Shown here in pieces: positions 22,342 through 34,739 of a stretch of DNA of 64,000 bases. The stretch's first letter is position 1, and each line of letters opens with the position of its first letter. Location of the stretch: NCBI RefSeq assembly GCF_009905375.1, contig NC_133647.1, positions 138,503,263-138,567,262 on the forward strand, written 5' to 3'. This DNA comes from Apium graveolens (Eukaryota > Streptophyta > Magnoliopsida > Apiales > Apiaceae). A model generated the notes under the pieces. The model was not told where the DNA came from. It did no database searches and saw only the letters and a list, made by a program, of their open reading frames with translations. The position numbers and the translations under genes were made by a program.

Positions 22342-25300
22342 ATGCAAACTCGTTCTCGTGCTCGCAAGAGGACTTTAGATACAGCTGAGGAGACAGACGA
22401 AGTTCTTGATATTCTGGAGAAGTTAGATTTTGAGGATTCGGATTCAGGAACTGAGCAGAAAGAACCAGTAAACATGGGAGATCGTATTGTTCAAGCTGAT
22501 CCAGCTCTTATGGATTTTTCTCGGCCTAAAATTGATGACATTTAGTCAAGCATCCTTCATCCGGCTATTCAAGCTAACACCTTTGAAATCAAGCCGGGCA
22601 CTATTCAGATGGTGCAGAATTCTGTTTCTTTTGGAGGAGCGGCAACTGAAGACCCCAACATGCACATAAGGAATTTTGTCGAGATCTGCAGCACTTTTAA
22701 GTATAATGGCGTGACTGATGAGGCTATCAAGTTGAGGCTTTTCCCATTCTCACTGAGGGATAAGGCTAAAGACTGGTTACATTCTGAACCAGCTGGGTCC
22801 ATCACTACGTGGCAAGATCTTGCGCAAAAATTTCTGGTGAAGTTTTATCCAATGGCAAAGACTGCTGCTATGAGGAGTGCTCTTACTCAGTTTGCGCAGC
22901 AACCTACAGAATCTATGTGCGAGGCTTGGGAACGCTACAAGGAAATGTTGAGAAAATGTCCACATCATGGAATGCCGGATTGGATGGTGATCACTGGTTT
23001 CTATAATGGTTTGGGGGCCCAATCTCGGCCCATGCTCAATGTAGCAGCTGGAGGAGCCTTATGGGCTAAAAGCTATACTGAGGCGTATAATCTTATAGAG
23101 ACGATGGCTGCAAATGAGCATCAAAACCCAACTCAGAGGATGACGTCAGGCAAGGTAGCAGGTATTCTGGAAGTTGATGCAGCCACCGCTATTGCAGCCC
23201 AGCTCCAAGCGCTATCAATGAAGGTTGATTCTCTGGCTACGTATGGAGTTAATCAAATAGCTATGGTCTGTGAGCTTTGTGCAGGTTCTCATGCTACGGA
23301 TCAGTGTTCTCTTGTCAACGAATCTGTTCAGTATGTGAATAATTACCAGCGACAACAGCAGCCTGTGCCAGCGACCTATCATCCTAATAATAGAAATCAT
23401 CCAAATTTTAGCTGGGGGAATAATCAGAATGCTATTCAACCACCATATCAGCAAGGAATGAGTAAACAGTTTAACCCACCTGGATTCCAGCAACCACAGC
23501 AGTATGCTACAAGGCAATCATATCCTCAACAGGGAAGTACAGCTGCACCCACTAGTGCTGATTTTGAGGAACTTAAGCTGTTGTGCAAGAGTCAGGCGGT
23601 TTCTATCAAGACCTTGGAAAATCAAATCGGTCAATTAGCCAATGCAGTGCTCAATCGTCAACCTGGCACTCTTCCCAGTGACACGGAAGTACCAGGAAGG
23701 AAGGAAGCTAAAGAGCAAGTCAAGGCTATTACCTTAAGGTCTGGAAAAGTGGCTGATGCTGAAAAGGCAAAGGAAGTCGAAGCTGAAGTTAGAGATGAAG
23801 AATCTAAGCAAAAGGAGAAAGCGGCGGAACCAAGGAAGACTACTGTTGAACACACTCTGCCTGAGGCTAATACAGGGGAGAAACAGCTCTATCCTCCACC
23901 ACCTTTTCCTAAGAGATTGCAGCAACAAAAGCTGGATAGACAGTTCGGGAAGTTTCTGGAGGTGTTCAAGAAACTTCACATCAATATACCTTTCGCTGAG
24001 GCTCTGAAACAAATGCCTAGTTATGCGAAGTTTATGAAGACTATTCTTGCAAGGAAGGTGAAACTGGATGACCTTGAAACCGTTGCTCTCACGGAAGAAT
24101 GCAGCGCTGTTCTGCAGCAAAAGTTACCACCAAAACTGAAAGATCCAGGAAGCTTCACCATTCCTTGCACCATTGGCAATCTAACTTTTGACAAGTGCCT
24201 TTGTGATTTGGGAGCAAGCATTAATCTCATGCCGTTGTCGATCTTTAAAAAGCTGGATCTGCCTGATCCAAAACCCACATACATGTCGCTACAATTGGCT
24301 GACCGTTCCATTACTTACCCAAGGGGCATAGTTGAGGATGTGCTCGTCAAGGTGGATAAGCTCTTCTTTCCAGCAGATTTTGTTATTCTGGATTTTGAGG
24401 AAGATAAGAAGATTCCCGTAATCTTGGGAAGGCCTTTCTTGGCTACTGGCCGTACCTTGATAGATGTGCAAAAAGGTGAACTTACTATGCGGGTCCAAGA
24501 TCAGGATGTGACCTTCAACGTATTCAAGGCAATGAAATTCCCTACAGAAGATGAGGAGTGCTTAAAACTGGATGTGATTGATTCTGCGGTTACTTCGGAA
24601 CTCGATCACATGCTAATGTCTGATGCATTGGAAAAGGCCTTAGTAGGGGATTTTGACAGCGATGATGAAGATAGCAATGAGCAATTACAATATCTAAACG
24701 CTTCTCCATGGAAGCGAAAGCTGGACATACCATTTGAATCTCTTGGTACTTCTGACCTTAAGAATGCTGATGGAAAGCTCAAACCATCAATAGAGGAAGC
24801 ACCTACCTTGGAGCTCAAACCATTACCTGAACACTTGAGGTATGCTTTTTTAGGTGATTCATCTACGTTACCTGTTATTATTTCATCTGACCTTTCAGGT
24901 AGTGAGGAAGACAAGCTCTTAAGGATTTTGAGAGAATTCAAATCGGCTATAGGATGGACCATAGCAGACATCAAGGGGATAAGTCCTTCATATTGTATGC
25001 ATAAAATTCTGCTAGAGGAAGGTAGTAAGCCAACTGTGGAACAGCAGCGAAGACTGAATCCCATCATGAAGGACGTGGTGAAGAAAGAAATTCTGAAATG
25101 GCTAGATGCAGGCATCATTTATCCTATTTCTGACAGCTCGTAAGTGAGCCCCGTACAATGTGTACCTAAGAAGGGAGGTATCACTGTGGTCGCAAATGAA
25201 AAGAATGAGCTCATCCCTACTCGAACAGTTACAGGATGGAGAGTATGCATGGATTATAGAAAATTGAACAAAGCCACAAGGAAGGATCACTTCCCTCTTC

Positions 25301-25714
25301 CATTTATTGATCAGATGCTTGACAGATTGGCGGGACATGAGTATTTTTGTCTTCTGGATGGTTATTCCGGGTATAATCAGATTTGTATTGCACCAGAGGA
25401 TCAGGAAAAGACTACCTTCACTTGTCCATTAGGCATATTTGCTTTTCGCAGAGTTTCGTTTGGGTTATGTGGCGCCCGACCACTTTTCAGAGATGTATGA
25501 TGGCTATATTCTCTGACATGATTGGAAATAACGTCGAAGTGTTCATGGATGACTTCTCCGTCTTTGGACACTCATATGATGAATGTTTGAATAATCTGCG
25601 CGCCGTACTCAAAAGATGCGTGGAAACTAATTTGGTGCTTAATTGGGAGAAATGTCATTTTATGGTGCGTGAAGGCATTATCCTTGGGCATAAGGTCTCT
25701 AGCAAGGGTCTGGA
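22342..25714 (+). pseudogene. H gag-protease-RT, first part of gag-pol, with stops and a frameshift
   Basis: One frame runs from the ATG at 22342 (M-Q-T-R-S-R-A-R) through gag, a CCHC-like knuckle (C-x2-C-x4-H-x4-C, 23269-23307), a protease core D-L-G-A-S (Asp codon 24205-24207) and into reverse transcriptase. It is interrupted by TAG at 22543-22545 and TAA at 25141-25143, both in frame. A one-base deletion near 25475 shifts the frame just before the F-M-D-D catalytic box (25542-25553). T1 then splits pol at 25714; the rest continues at 39799. Long stretches remain open and conserved, so the damage is recent. Family: Athila-like Ty3/gypsy. Confidence 0.9.
25710..25714. repeat. Left target-site duplication of T1 (CTGGA)
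   Basis: CTGGA precedes the T1 LTR and recurs at 39799-39803. The two halves of H pol join in register once one copy is discounted. Confidence 0.97.
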
Positions 25715-27764
25715 TGTAATAACCCCAATTTTTGGAAATTTTTGAAACCCTTATGAATAGTGTTTTTGCTGAATGAGAAAACTTTTCATGCCACACTATG
25801 TAGGGGTTCTGATATGGATATTCTGAGATTTTATTAGTACTTTATATGGGATATAAGTGTATGTAAAGATCGTCAGAATCCAAATCCGAACACTTTGATT
25901 TTTCCCGGAAATACACTAGATACGGAAAGATTTGAGAAAAAGGTAACAGGATAAAAAGGATTTAAATTAAAGGATTATAGGAGAGGATCATAAAAGGAAT
26001 ATAATATATTGAGAAAGGTTAAGGGAACCTAAGTAATAAGATCCCGGGTATGATCCTTCAAACGATAAACGAAAATGAAAGTTAAGCGAACCGTATAACA
26101 GATTAGCGGTCATTAGGCAAACAATTAGGAAGTTAATCAAAGGGATTAGAGAGGATGATGTCACCCAACCAATGAGAAGAGGACAAGGAGGGGAGGATGA
26201 CATCATGAGGATGACACAAGCATGACATGGGAAGGAAGGAGATGTGGTGGCTTTTTAACCACACAAAATCAAGGGCAACTAGGTAATTTACTAAAACAAA
26301 CACAAAAATCAAAACAACCAAGCCAAGCAAATCATTTTTCATCAAAATCAAAAAGAAACCAAGGCATTGTTCTTCATGCTCTCGGCCAAAACAGAACCAG
26401 AACACTAAAACTGCTGTATCTCCTTCATTTCTCACTCAAATATTGTGTTCTATATCTCATTGGAAAGGTATTGAGATGGCCTACAACTTTTGTTCACAAG
26501 TCTCATCAAAATAATCATGGTAAGATCCTCATTTTTACAGTTCTTTAAATCGGACTTTTAGAAACTTCAAAGCCTAACTTTGTGTTCTTGATTTCTTTGG
26601 AAAGATCAAGCTTGTAGGAGGCTCCCTAAGGCTTCCTAGCAACTTAACACCTCCCAAGGAAGGTATAAACTTCAAACCCTAGCCTTTACTTTATTTGTTA
26701 GTAAGTTTAATGGTTGGTGTTGTGAAATGAGAAGCATGGATTGTGATTATTAGTAGTTTGGTTTGATTTGGAAGTGTTTTTGGTAATTGAAGCTTGATTA
26801 TAGTTCATAGGTCGTGATTGTGGTTGTTTGAGTTGAAAACCTTGGAGATTATGGACTGATGTGGTATGGTTTAGGTGAAGTTTTGTTGTATTGATGGTTA
26901 TGAGTTGGTTGGTGGTTAATTGGAGTAGTTTAAACATTGGTAATCGCGTAAACATAGCCGTCGTAACGTCCGATTTTCTTTGGACTGTTTTTGTGCATAA
27001 CATTAGGACCCGAGAACCCCCTGCTAGATTATGACCACTGCCATGTTTAGATAGCTCATGTTACGAGCTTCGTTTTGATATGTAGTTCGTTTGATTCTGA
27101 TGTACGGTTTAGGAGAAACGACCGTTTTAAGTAACGGCATTTCGCGAACGAAACTTTTCCTCTCACCTTAGTTTGAAACATAGGTTAAAGACCAAAAAGG
27201 GTTAATTAGTGTATGAAACAATTATGGTAAGAGTGTTAGGCAGTTGGTAAGACACTCGTGAAGGAATCGCATTAAAACTTGTAATGGTTAAATTATAAAA
27301 AATGGTGGAGCCGAGGGTACTCGAGTCACTTAAGAGAATCAGTAAGCGCAAAATGAGCGTTAGAGTCTGAGTTGGTTAGAGTATAGATTTACAAGTGACT
27401 TTGGTTTAATTCCAACTTACTTGTTGTTTATAGGTTACCAGACTCGTCCCGAGCCATTCGTAACCCCCAGTCGCTCAGGCAAGTTTTCTACCCGATATAC
27501 TGTTGTTGTGATATAAATATATGTATATGCATTATCTTGTGATAGTGCATGATTGTTATTAGCAAATTTTGCGATATATTGGAGCATGCTGATATGGTAT
27601 ATATGCATGTCTGTTTCATAATCTGGTTATCTATCTGTTGATTTCAATGCTTATAGTTGCATAATACCTATGCTAGAAATAAGCAAGTAGTTGCGTATAC
27701 CCTTAGTATAGGGGATAAAAGGTGAACATATTTCTAAACCGGGAGTCGATGTTCCCGAGTATAT

Positions 27765-27795
<31 letters not shown>

Positions 27796-29987
27796 GGATA
27801 TAGTTTTTAAAACTATGGATCGAATAAGGTTTATTCAATACCTTTATTTTACTTAATTGAATATTAATTTGAGTATTCATTCGAGGGCTTATGACTCAGT
27901 TTATTTTATTATTTGAATATTATTTGAATATTCATTCGAGGGCTTATGACTCAGTTTATATTATTATTGAATATTACTTGGATATTCATTTGAGGATGTA
28001 TGACTCCTTTATTTTATGAATATTATTTATAGTATTCATTCGAGGTATTATGACTCCGCTTATTACTTAATAATATTCTTTATTGTATTAAAGAATAAGG
28101 TGTCGATAATCAAACTTACTTTTGATTATTCAAATAAAGATATTACTTTCGTATAAGTATATCTTTGATTATTTGCTATTCATTTCAAGTATAAGTTTTA
28201 ATACTTCTACTTCAATTATTTTATAAAGATTATTCTTTATGGGAATATTATTTAAATAATAATATTCAGACATTTTCTAAATATTCTGGGGACTGATTTA
28301 CTTCATTAAATCAGCTTCACTCCAAACATTCTTAAAAATGTTTTGCGAGTCTTCAAAATGATTTTTTTAAAAGTTAGAGCGGATCCCAAAACTCATTTTT
28401 TTTAAGATCCTCCTTTCGAAGGGGATTTAAATACTCGCTCAAAACCTGAGGGATCCGGCTCTGTGGTGTGTTTTATATTCGTAACAAGGTTGCTGTTTTG
28501 ATAAATGAATTGATTACTTACCCAACACTCGGGAAGTAAAATTCTTGGAACAAGTTAATCCATTAACAGGCATCGCCTGGGAAATATCGGTGAGTTCTCC
28601 TTTCCAAATAGATACGACTTCTTGGTGGAGCCGTATCAACAAGTTTCTACTTGGGGAAAGTGGGGACAAGCTTTACGTTTCAGAGTCATGGATTTCATCT
28701 GAACTAGGAGTGGCGTAAGTGGCCGAGTAGCGCCGGCCCATCCTTATTATATTGGCCCAAATGGCCTGGAAGTTCCGCTAAGGCGGTCCATTCCTTAGGA
28801 GTTCAGTGTTCGGTTGACAAGTAAATCCGACAGGTTCTCCTCTACATGTAGAAAATGGTGGGGTTGTACTACTACGACTGATCATCGTAAGTGGTCTTCC
28901 TGGCGCGGCAAACTCCCGTAATGAGTTCATCATCCAATTGGATAATTTCTGCAACACTACCCAGAGCACTTCGATAGAAAGGCTACGGTTGGGCGATTGT
29001 TGAGTGTTGGCAGGGTCAAGTTTTCAAAATGATGTTTACATCAAATGAAGTATCTCGTAACTTCATTTTATTTTGATAATATTTTAAAGATTTAATCTAT
29101 TCAAATCTTGCCTTATAGTCTCATCTATGTGATGAACTTTTGAAGCTAATTATAACTTGAACGGTGGTAGTTCAAGTAGTATTTGGGAAAGATATAAGTA
29201 TATTGGGGTATCTTGTAACTTGATCTTTTAAACTTATATCTAATTAATAATTGTCTTATGAATGACAAAGATTTTCAGAAAAACGTTGAGACAAGGGTAG
29301 ATATATGAGATCACCTTGCAACGATATTTTTATACAGTTATAAACTGGAACTCTGTGTATATTATGCATGGAAGAGGACTTCCAAGATTTTGAAAAGTAT
29401 ATATGTATATATACTGAATATTTTGCGACTTTATCGCATTAAGATATTAAACTTGGTTCATTTCTTTTGACCAAGACTTTCATGAGTACTATGAGAAGGC
29501 TCATATATTGTTAATCATTATACATATTATTTTGGTGGGCTTGCTGCTCACCCTTGCTTTCTTCTTTCATCACACAACAACAGATAGAAAAGATGAACAG
29601 GACCAAGCTCCCGATTCGCAAGCGGTTAGAAAACGTTATGCAGTCTTCTGAAAGCGTTGATGCCGCCGTAGCTGAGGTAGGAGCTACCAATAGGCTAGGT
29701 TTTCAACTATTGATAAACCAGACTTATGTATAATATGAATTGTAATAATGGCAAGGAATATGTAAATTTATTCAGAACCTTTTTAAGGTGTAACGGTTTA
29801 TAATTGTGGAATATAAGGACTTGTGTTATTTTTGAGTGTTCATCTCTGAGACTATAACGTGTGGTGTGTGTGTTTATTGTGGGGTCACAGTACAGAGTAG
29901 TTGATTATTTATTAAGATTGGGTGTTATTAAGGGAAATGGAACTCGTGACAACCCGGATCCCCGACCCCGGATTTGGGGGTGTTACA
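25715..29987 (+). repeat. T1 5' LTR (4,273 bp)
   Basis: It starts TGTAATAACC and ends GTGTTACA. Contents include a TA-rich microsatellite (27761-27795), four diverged tandem units of about 50-56 bp (27858-28060) and a short frame beginning M-N-R-T-K-L-P at 29593. No gene is supported. Confidence 0.95.
27858..28060 (+). repeat. Diverged tandem repeat in T1 LTR (4 units of about 50-56 bp)
   Basis: Each unit carries GAATATT...TATTCATT(C/T)GAGG...TATGACTC. The same array occurs in the other T1 LTR (about 37668-37870) and with six units in the T2 LTRs. Confidence 0.85.
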
Positions 29988-29991
29988 GAAG

Positions 29992-30003
29992 TGGTATCAG
30001 AGC
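29992..30003 (+). other. T1 primer-binding site (initiator tRNA-Met type)
   Basis: TGGTATCAGAGC begins four bases after the LTR end. It is identical to the K and T2 primer sites. Confidence 0.95.
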
Positions 30004-30168
30004 TAAGCGTTATAAACCTCAGAGATGATGTGACGTTAAGATAATAAGTTCACTAAGATAATAAGAACTCTTGCCAAGTTCCTAGTCGGGCTACCTAACG
30101 TAGTACTGACAGTTAAAACCCTTATGTGAACCCTTATAAATATCGTGATAGAAGCGTAGTTCGTTATC

Positions 30169-30381
30169 GTGTATGGTAGCGGGACTCCGAACCCTGAGGT
30201 TGAGGAGCAACAACGCGATGATGTTTTATTTCTTATTGGAGATCAGATTATGGATCCGATAGAGCGTCCTAACGCAGGACCGGATGATGTTGATATTGAG
30301 GATGTAGCGGTTGAGGATGTTGTCCTAGAAGGGATAGTTGCTGAGGAGGATCCCATGAAGGATCCTGACGAGATTGGATAA
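30169..30381 (+). pseudogene. T1 short acidic leader frame (70 codons, GTG/no ATG)
   Basis: An open stretch without an ATG start encodes a very acidic peptide rich in Asp/Glu/Val, ending TAA. The same frame with the same length is in T2 (48241-48450), but most differences between the two change the amino acid, so there is no sign of selection on the protein. It may be what is left of a leader or gag start. I recognise no domain. Confidence 0.35.
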
Positions 30382-30444
30382 AGGACCACTGATGAATTGA
30401 TGACCCTGGTTGGGTCGACTACTAGAGGTAGGATTGGCCGGTCA

Positions 30445-31250
30445 CTACCAGAGGTTCGTTCAAGTTTGTAAAGATAGTAGCCCCTTTAACGCGGCTTACT
30501 CGTAAGACTGAGAAGTTCGAATGGACAGAGAAATGTGAGAACAACTTTTAAGAACCGAAGCAAAGGTTGGTGACGTTCCCTATGTTGGCGTTGCCGGATG
30601 GAAAATGAGATTTTGTGATTTGTAAGTGACGCTTCGCATAAGGAATTAGGGTGCTTCTTATATAGCACAGCAAGATAATCGCGTCTGCGTCAAGACAATT
30701 AAGGGAATTTAAAATTCGATATCCCCACCCATGAGCTTGGGCTCGTGGCAATAGTTTTGCCCTAAAGATTTGAGGCACTACTTGTATGGAGAGAAGTGTG
30801 AGATTCACAAACCATAGGAGCTCTAGTACATTCTTACGTAGAAAGAGCTCAACATACGCCAGAGGAGGCGGTTAGAGCTAATCAAGAAATATGATTGGGA
30901 GATTCTTTATCATTCGGGGAAAGCCAATATGGTGGCTGATGCCCTTAGTAAAAAGGAGAGACTCAAGATGATAATGTCTTTTGGAGAGTTTATAAGAGAT
31001 TTTGAGAAAATGGAAATAGTAGTGAAGGTAACCGGAGCCGGTACCGAAAAGCTGTTTGAGATAGCAATACAGCCCGAAGTATTGGAAAAGAACATATTGT
31101 GCCAGTAAAAGTGATGAATGAAGGCAGAGAGCCAACAAATAGGTATGAGATTAATACCGAGAGTGATGATAAGGGAATAATGAGGTATTCCTATAGAATT
31201 TGGGTTCCAAAGGTTTAAGAGCTTAAAGATGAAATCTTAGATGAAAGCTA
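30445..31250 (+). pseudogene. T1 RNase H and integrase N-terminal segment, displaced upstream of gag
   Basis: By translation in shifting frames this matches K residues about 841-1120: the end of the RT thumb, L-T-R-K, the S-D-A-S RNase H motif, A-S-R-Q-L, the D-H-K-S motif, G-K-A-N, and the linker up to R-I-W-(I/V)-P before the integrase zinc finger. Stops and frame shifts are frequent. It lies directly after the leader, before the gag remnant at 31445. In a normal element it would follow RT. A second, more decayed RNase H end sits in the normal place at 33170-33330. Confidence 0.75.
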
Positions 31251-31444
31251 GTTTGAGGAATAAGAGTTAGAGCAAACCCTGAACGTGATAGTCAGGGAGG
31301 TTGCCACCAAGACAAAAGGAACCCATAACATGATGAAGTGGAAAATGAGGATTTAAATTATGTAAGATGACCCCAATTATGGGGAGTAGGAAGAAATATT
31401 TAGATTGAGGAAACAAAAGTCGAGTAAGGACAGGAGACCCGAGA

Positions 31445-32000
31445 TGGTACCCCTATACGGCAATTCATGGACCTGTCTAAAGAGAACTTAGACTATTATC
31501 CCCAACCACCACCCTGAGGAGACAGTGCGGTGGGAAATTTTTTCATGACCTTTAAGTCGCTAAGCTCTCAGACTTCCAAGGAACAAGCTGACCCAGTCGA
31601 GGCAAGAGCCTGGATAAAGGAAATAGATGAATCATTTGAGATTCTAAATGATTGACGAACCACAAAAGACTGTTTTGTCACTTACCCTCCTAAGAGAGAG
31701 ACCACCCGCTGGTGAAAGGCCAAGGAAGGCACGGAGCAAGAGATTATAATAAACTGATTTAAGTTCAGTCAATTGTTTTCAGGAAAGTACTTCCCAAGGT
31801 TATGGAGATAGTGTAAAAGCTTAAGAGCCAGAACAAAGGCAGACGAGTATGATGAATTATGAATCTAAGTTGTAAAAGTTATCAAGATTCATTCTGAAGA
31901 CACGAATCCAGAATGACGGGATGTTTGAAATCAATGCTTATGTTGTGTTGGTTCATGAAATAACGATAAGAGAAAGGAATATAAAGGCAAGAGAGTTTGA
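31445..32000 (+). pseudogene. T1 gag remnant
   Basis: Broken frames match the K gag domain, with T-F-K-S-L, D-P-V-E-A-R-A-W, K-Y-F-P and an E-Y/N-Y-E-(A/S)-K stretch in order. Stops include TGA at 31515-31517 and another after F-E-I-L-N-D near 31654, both shared with T2. No zinc knuckle is evident downstream. Confidence 0.7.
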
Positions 32001-32519
32001 GGAATGATAAGGGAGTTGGGTATGAGGAAACCCTAAAGACTCGTAGAAATAGAAATAGAAAAGTAGGTAATCGTCCGGATGAGAGTGATTCACCATGAGT
32101 TAAATTGATGGTTGAAGGTATAAGAGATACATATATTTTATCCCCTGTAAGTTGGGAAGATTCGAGGAAACCTTGAGATAATTCGAAGGATAAATAATGA
32201 GACGCGGATAGACTGAGGAGACAAGAAAGTAAGAAATTAAGAAAATTGGGTGAAGGAAGTGACTTTCAAGAAGGTAAAGTGTAAGACCGGTGGCATGATA
32301 CCCAGAAAGGGAGACGCCAGATATGAAAGATATCCCAACATTGAGATGACTGTTGAGATAAATAACAAAAGTAAATAAGGAATTATTAAGAAGAAGTTCA
32401 CGTTGAACATGACCAATATCTTCCAGAACATCCATGTTATCATTACCAAATCAAGAAAGAAAAGTGGATGACCATTGTTATCTTTTGGAGGCCATATGGA
32501 TTGACCTCAATTTGAATAA

Positions 32520-32900
32520 GGATGCTATTATGAAGTTAGGTATAGACTATCGAGGTGGGAATGATTGAATAAGACACCCTTATCAGGGATATATGACTTG
32601 ATTTATCCATGGAAGAATGCAGGTACCTTTTAAAGGTGGAATTAAGGATAGAACATCGGTAACTTAAAATGAATCCTAGGGGAATGCATAAAGGTTGGAA
32701 TTTCACCCTTAATAGGGACAGTATGAGTTTTGACATTATGATTTGGAAAGGGTTAATGTAGCAACAACCTTTAAGAATTAGTGGAGAAATTTTTCAGAAG
32801 TATATAGACAATGGTTCTAGTAATAGTAAATGGTATTTTAATATGCCCTGTATCTAGGGAATACAGGAGGAACGATTGAAGGATAACCTTAGAGGTTTTA
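32520..32900 (+). pseudogene. T1 reverse transcriptase remnant
   Basis: Nucleotide-level similarity to chromovirus RT begins at a G-I-D-Y-R block (about 32540) and continues through regions matching the F-S-K-(I/V)-D-L and H-Y-E-F segments. There are stops in every frame and the catalytic F-I-D-D box cannot be read. Protease is not identifiable upstream; 32000-32520 is too decayed to assign. Confidence 0.6.
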
Positions 32901-33169
32901 TAATGAGAAAGGTAATATTCAAAATTTTCAAGAATAGAAATGTTGATAAAGGAAATATGACATAATTATAATGTTGCCAAGTGGGGCACGTGTTAAACCA
33001 CGAGAAAGTATGGATCGAACCAGTAATGGTCGAAATTATTCAGGGCAATTAGGACTTAAGATAAAAGATGTTCTAATTATGATTGAGAGTCAGTCATGAC
33101 AGTGATTAACCTCTAAAGACTGAGGCAATAACTTATAGAAAAATGGTAATATTTTTTTTACTCATCAGA

Positions 33170-33330
33170 TTTTAAGGAAAACATCTTCACATAAGCTGTG
33201 ATTGAAATAAGGTAGAAAATTTATTTGGAGGTGGTTAAAATGACATTGACTGTAAGGAAATTTTACTATCAGGAAAGGCCAAAGAGGTGGCCGACACTTT
33301 AAAGGTAAGAGGATAATTATAGGCGCTTGT
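33170..33330 (+). pseudogene. T1 second RNase H end, in the normal position
   Basis: Sequence around 33215-33320 matches codons for the R-W-L-E-L-(V/I)-K-D-Y-D-C ... [10 protein letters not shown] region of K, with frame shifts. It follows RT as expected, so the copy at 30445-31250 is an extra one. Confidence 0.55.
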
Positions 33331-34690
33331 GCCAAAGGAATACAGTGATGATGGTTAAAGCTATGCAGGTTGTATTATGGTTTGAAAGATTGACATTCCT
33401 TCTGATGACTGTGCAATACCCAACCGTAATAGTAGTTGGTAAAGGTTTAATTCGTGTAATCGCCATGAGCGGGCTATCTATCTCAGAAGGTACTATCTTG
33501 AGAATAATCCAGGACAATATTTCAAAAAGGACTAGACGAACCTTTGAGTTAAGTCTTCTATCGAAGGCATATGATTAAGAATGGTATTAACCTGCTATCG
33601 TTGCTTTGATTGAAACTCTTCTGCAATTTTATCTGCTTCATGTCATGTATGTATGGCAGGATAAGGAGTGTTCTTCATGAATCATGAATGGTGATTATGT
33701 TACCTCCTTAGAAGGATTTGATACGACATGTATGGACTCCGTATGGTTAGATATTAAGATTTCATGGAAAGTGAATGACGACAGTAGGTCAGTGGTGGAC
33801 CATAGTAATGCAGCAATGATTCTGCGAGTAATGAGCTGATTACAACCATGAGAGTTGTATTGGAATGGATGTTGAGATTGAGTACCACTAATCGGGTCGT
33901 GGTAATGTATAAGTTATCATTGATAGACTAATTAAGTAGAGTATCTACCTATTGAATATTTATTCCTTCTTATGAAAAGAGAGTCGTATTACTATATGAG
34001 GAAGGTTGCGGTGCAAGCATAGAATTCTAGTAACGATGATGTCTAGAATGAGATCCCAGATTCGATTTTCGATGTCGAGGGAGTTTCAAAGGTGATTGTG
34101 TATAAGCTCGAGGAAGAGCATGGGTCCATAGAATGATGGACGGAATGGCGAAAATATTTAGGCATGTGAAATGCGATGCTATAATACTTGATGTTGATAT
34201 AAATACATATATATTTTGTTCTCCTATGACAAACCTCTATAGTTCAGAGGTAGGTTCCAAGCCAGATATTTTGTGGCAGTATATTTTTTCATATATACAA
34301 TTCTCTTCAATTCGTTCTTTTCTCTTCTTTTCATTTCATGTAAGCTGAGAAGAACAACCCTTCCAGAAAGGGGAGGTATTGCCGAATGACTATCTATCTG
34401 TGTGATAGAAGCCTAGTAGGATACCATCTATTGTTTAATTGCTTGTCAAGTACTAAAGGCTGGCCACCTTCTGTATTAACTATGCGATATAACAAGTGTT
34501 CATGATCATAGTGATCTCTCAATAAATTCTTTTACTTCTATATGAAGGATTAAGCTTTCGAAAATAGAAACAGCTGAAAAAGGAGTAATAAAGTTGTGGT
34601 AGTATTCGGAATGGAAACACATTCGTGATACTAAGGCTGGCATGGTTATTAAAAGGTTATAAAACGCTAACGAGCAAAAGTATAACCAGT
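33331..34690 (+). other. T1 unidentified interior block (about 1.4 kb)
   Basis: This block lies where the integrase zinc finger and first half of the core should be, but I cannot read them. It holds no ORF beyond about 80 codons. It is nevertheless collinear with T2 (about 51421-52740) and T3 (the minus-strand region spanning the K insertion). Confidence 0.6.
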
Positions 34691-34739
34691 ATAATATTAG
34701 GAACGGAAGGTAGTAGCGATTACGAACTGGAAAAGAATG

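Noticed and set aside
27858..28060. Regular short repeats resembling a CRISPR array
   Set aside because: Units are contiguous, diverged tandem repeats without unique spacers, inside a plant LTR.
29992..30003. tRNA-like sequences at primer sites
   Set aside because: Only 12-18 bases complementary to tRNA 3' ends; no tRNA gene structure is present.
30878..31138. 86-codon minus-strand frame with hydrophobic sequence
   Set aside because: It is antisense to the displaced RNase H-integrase remnant of T1.
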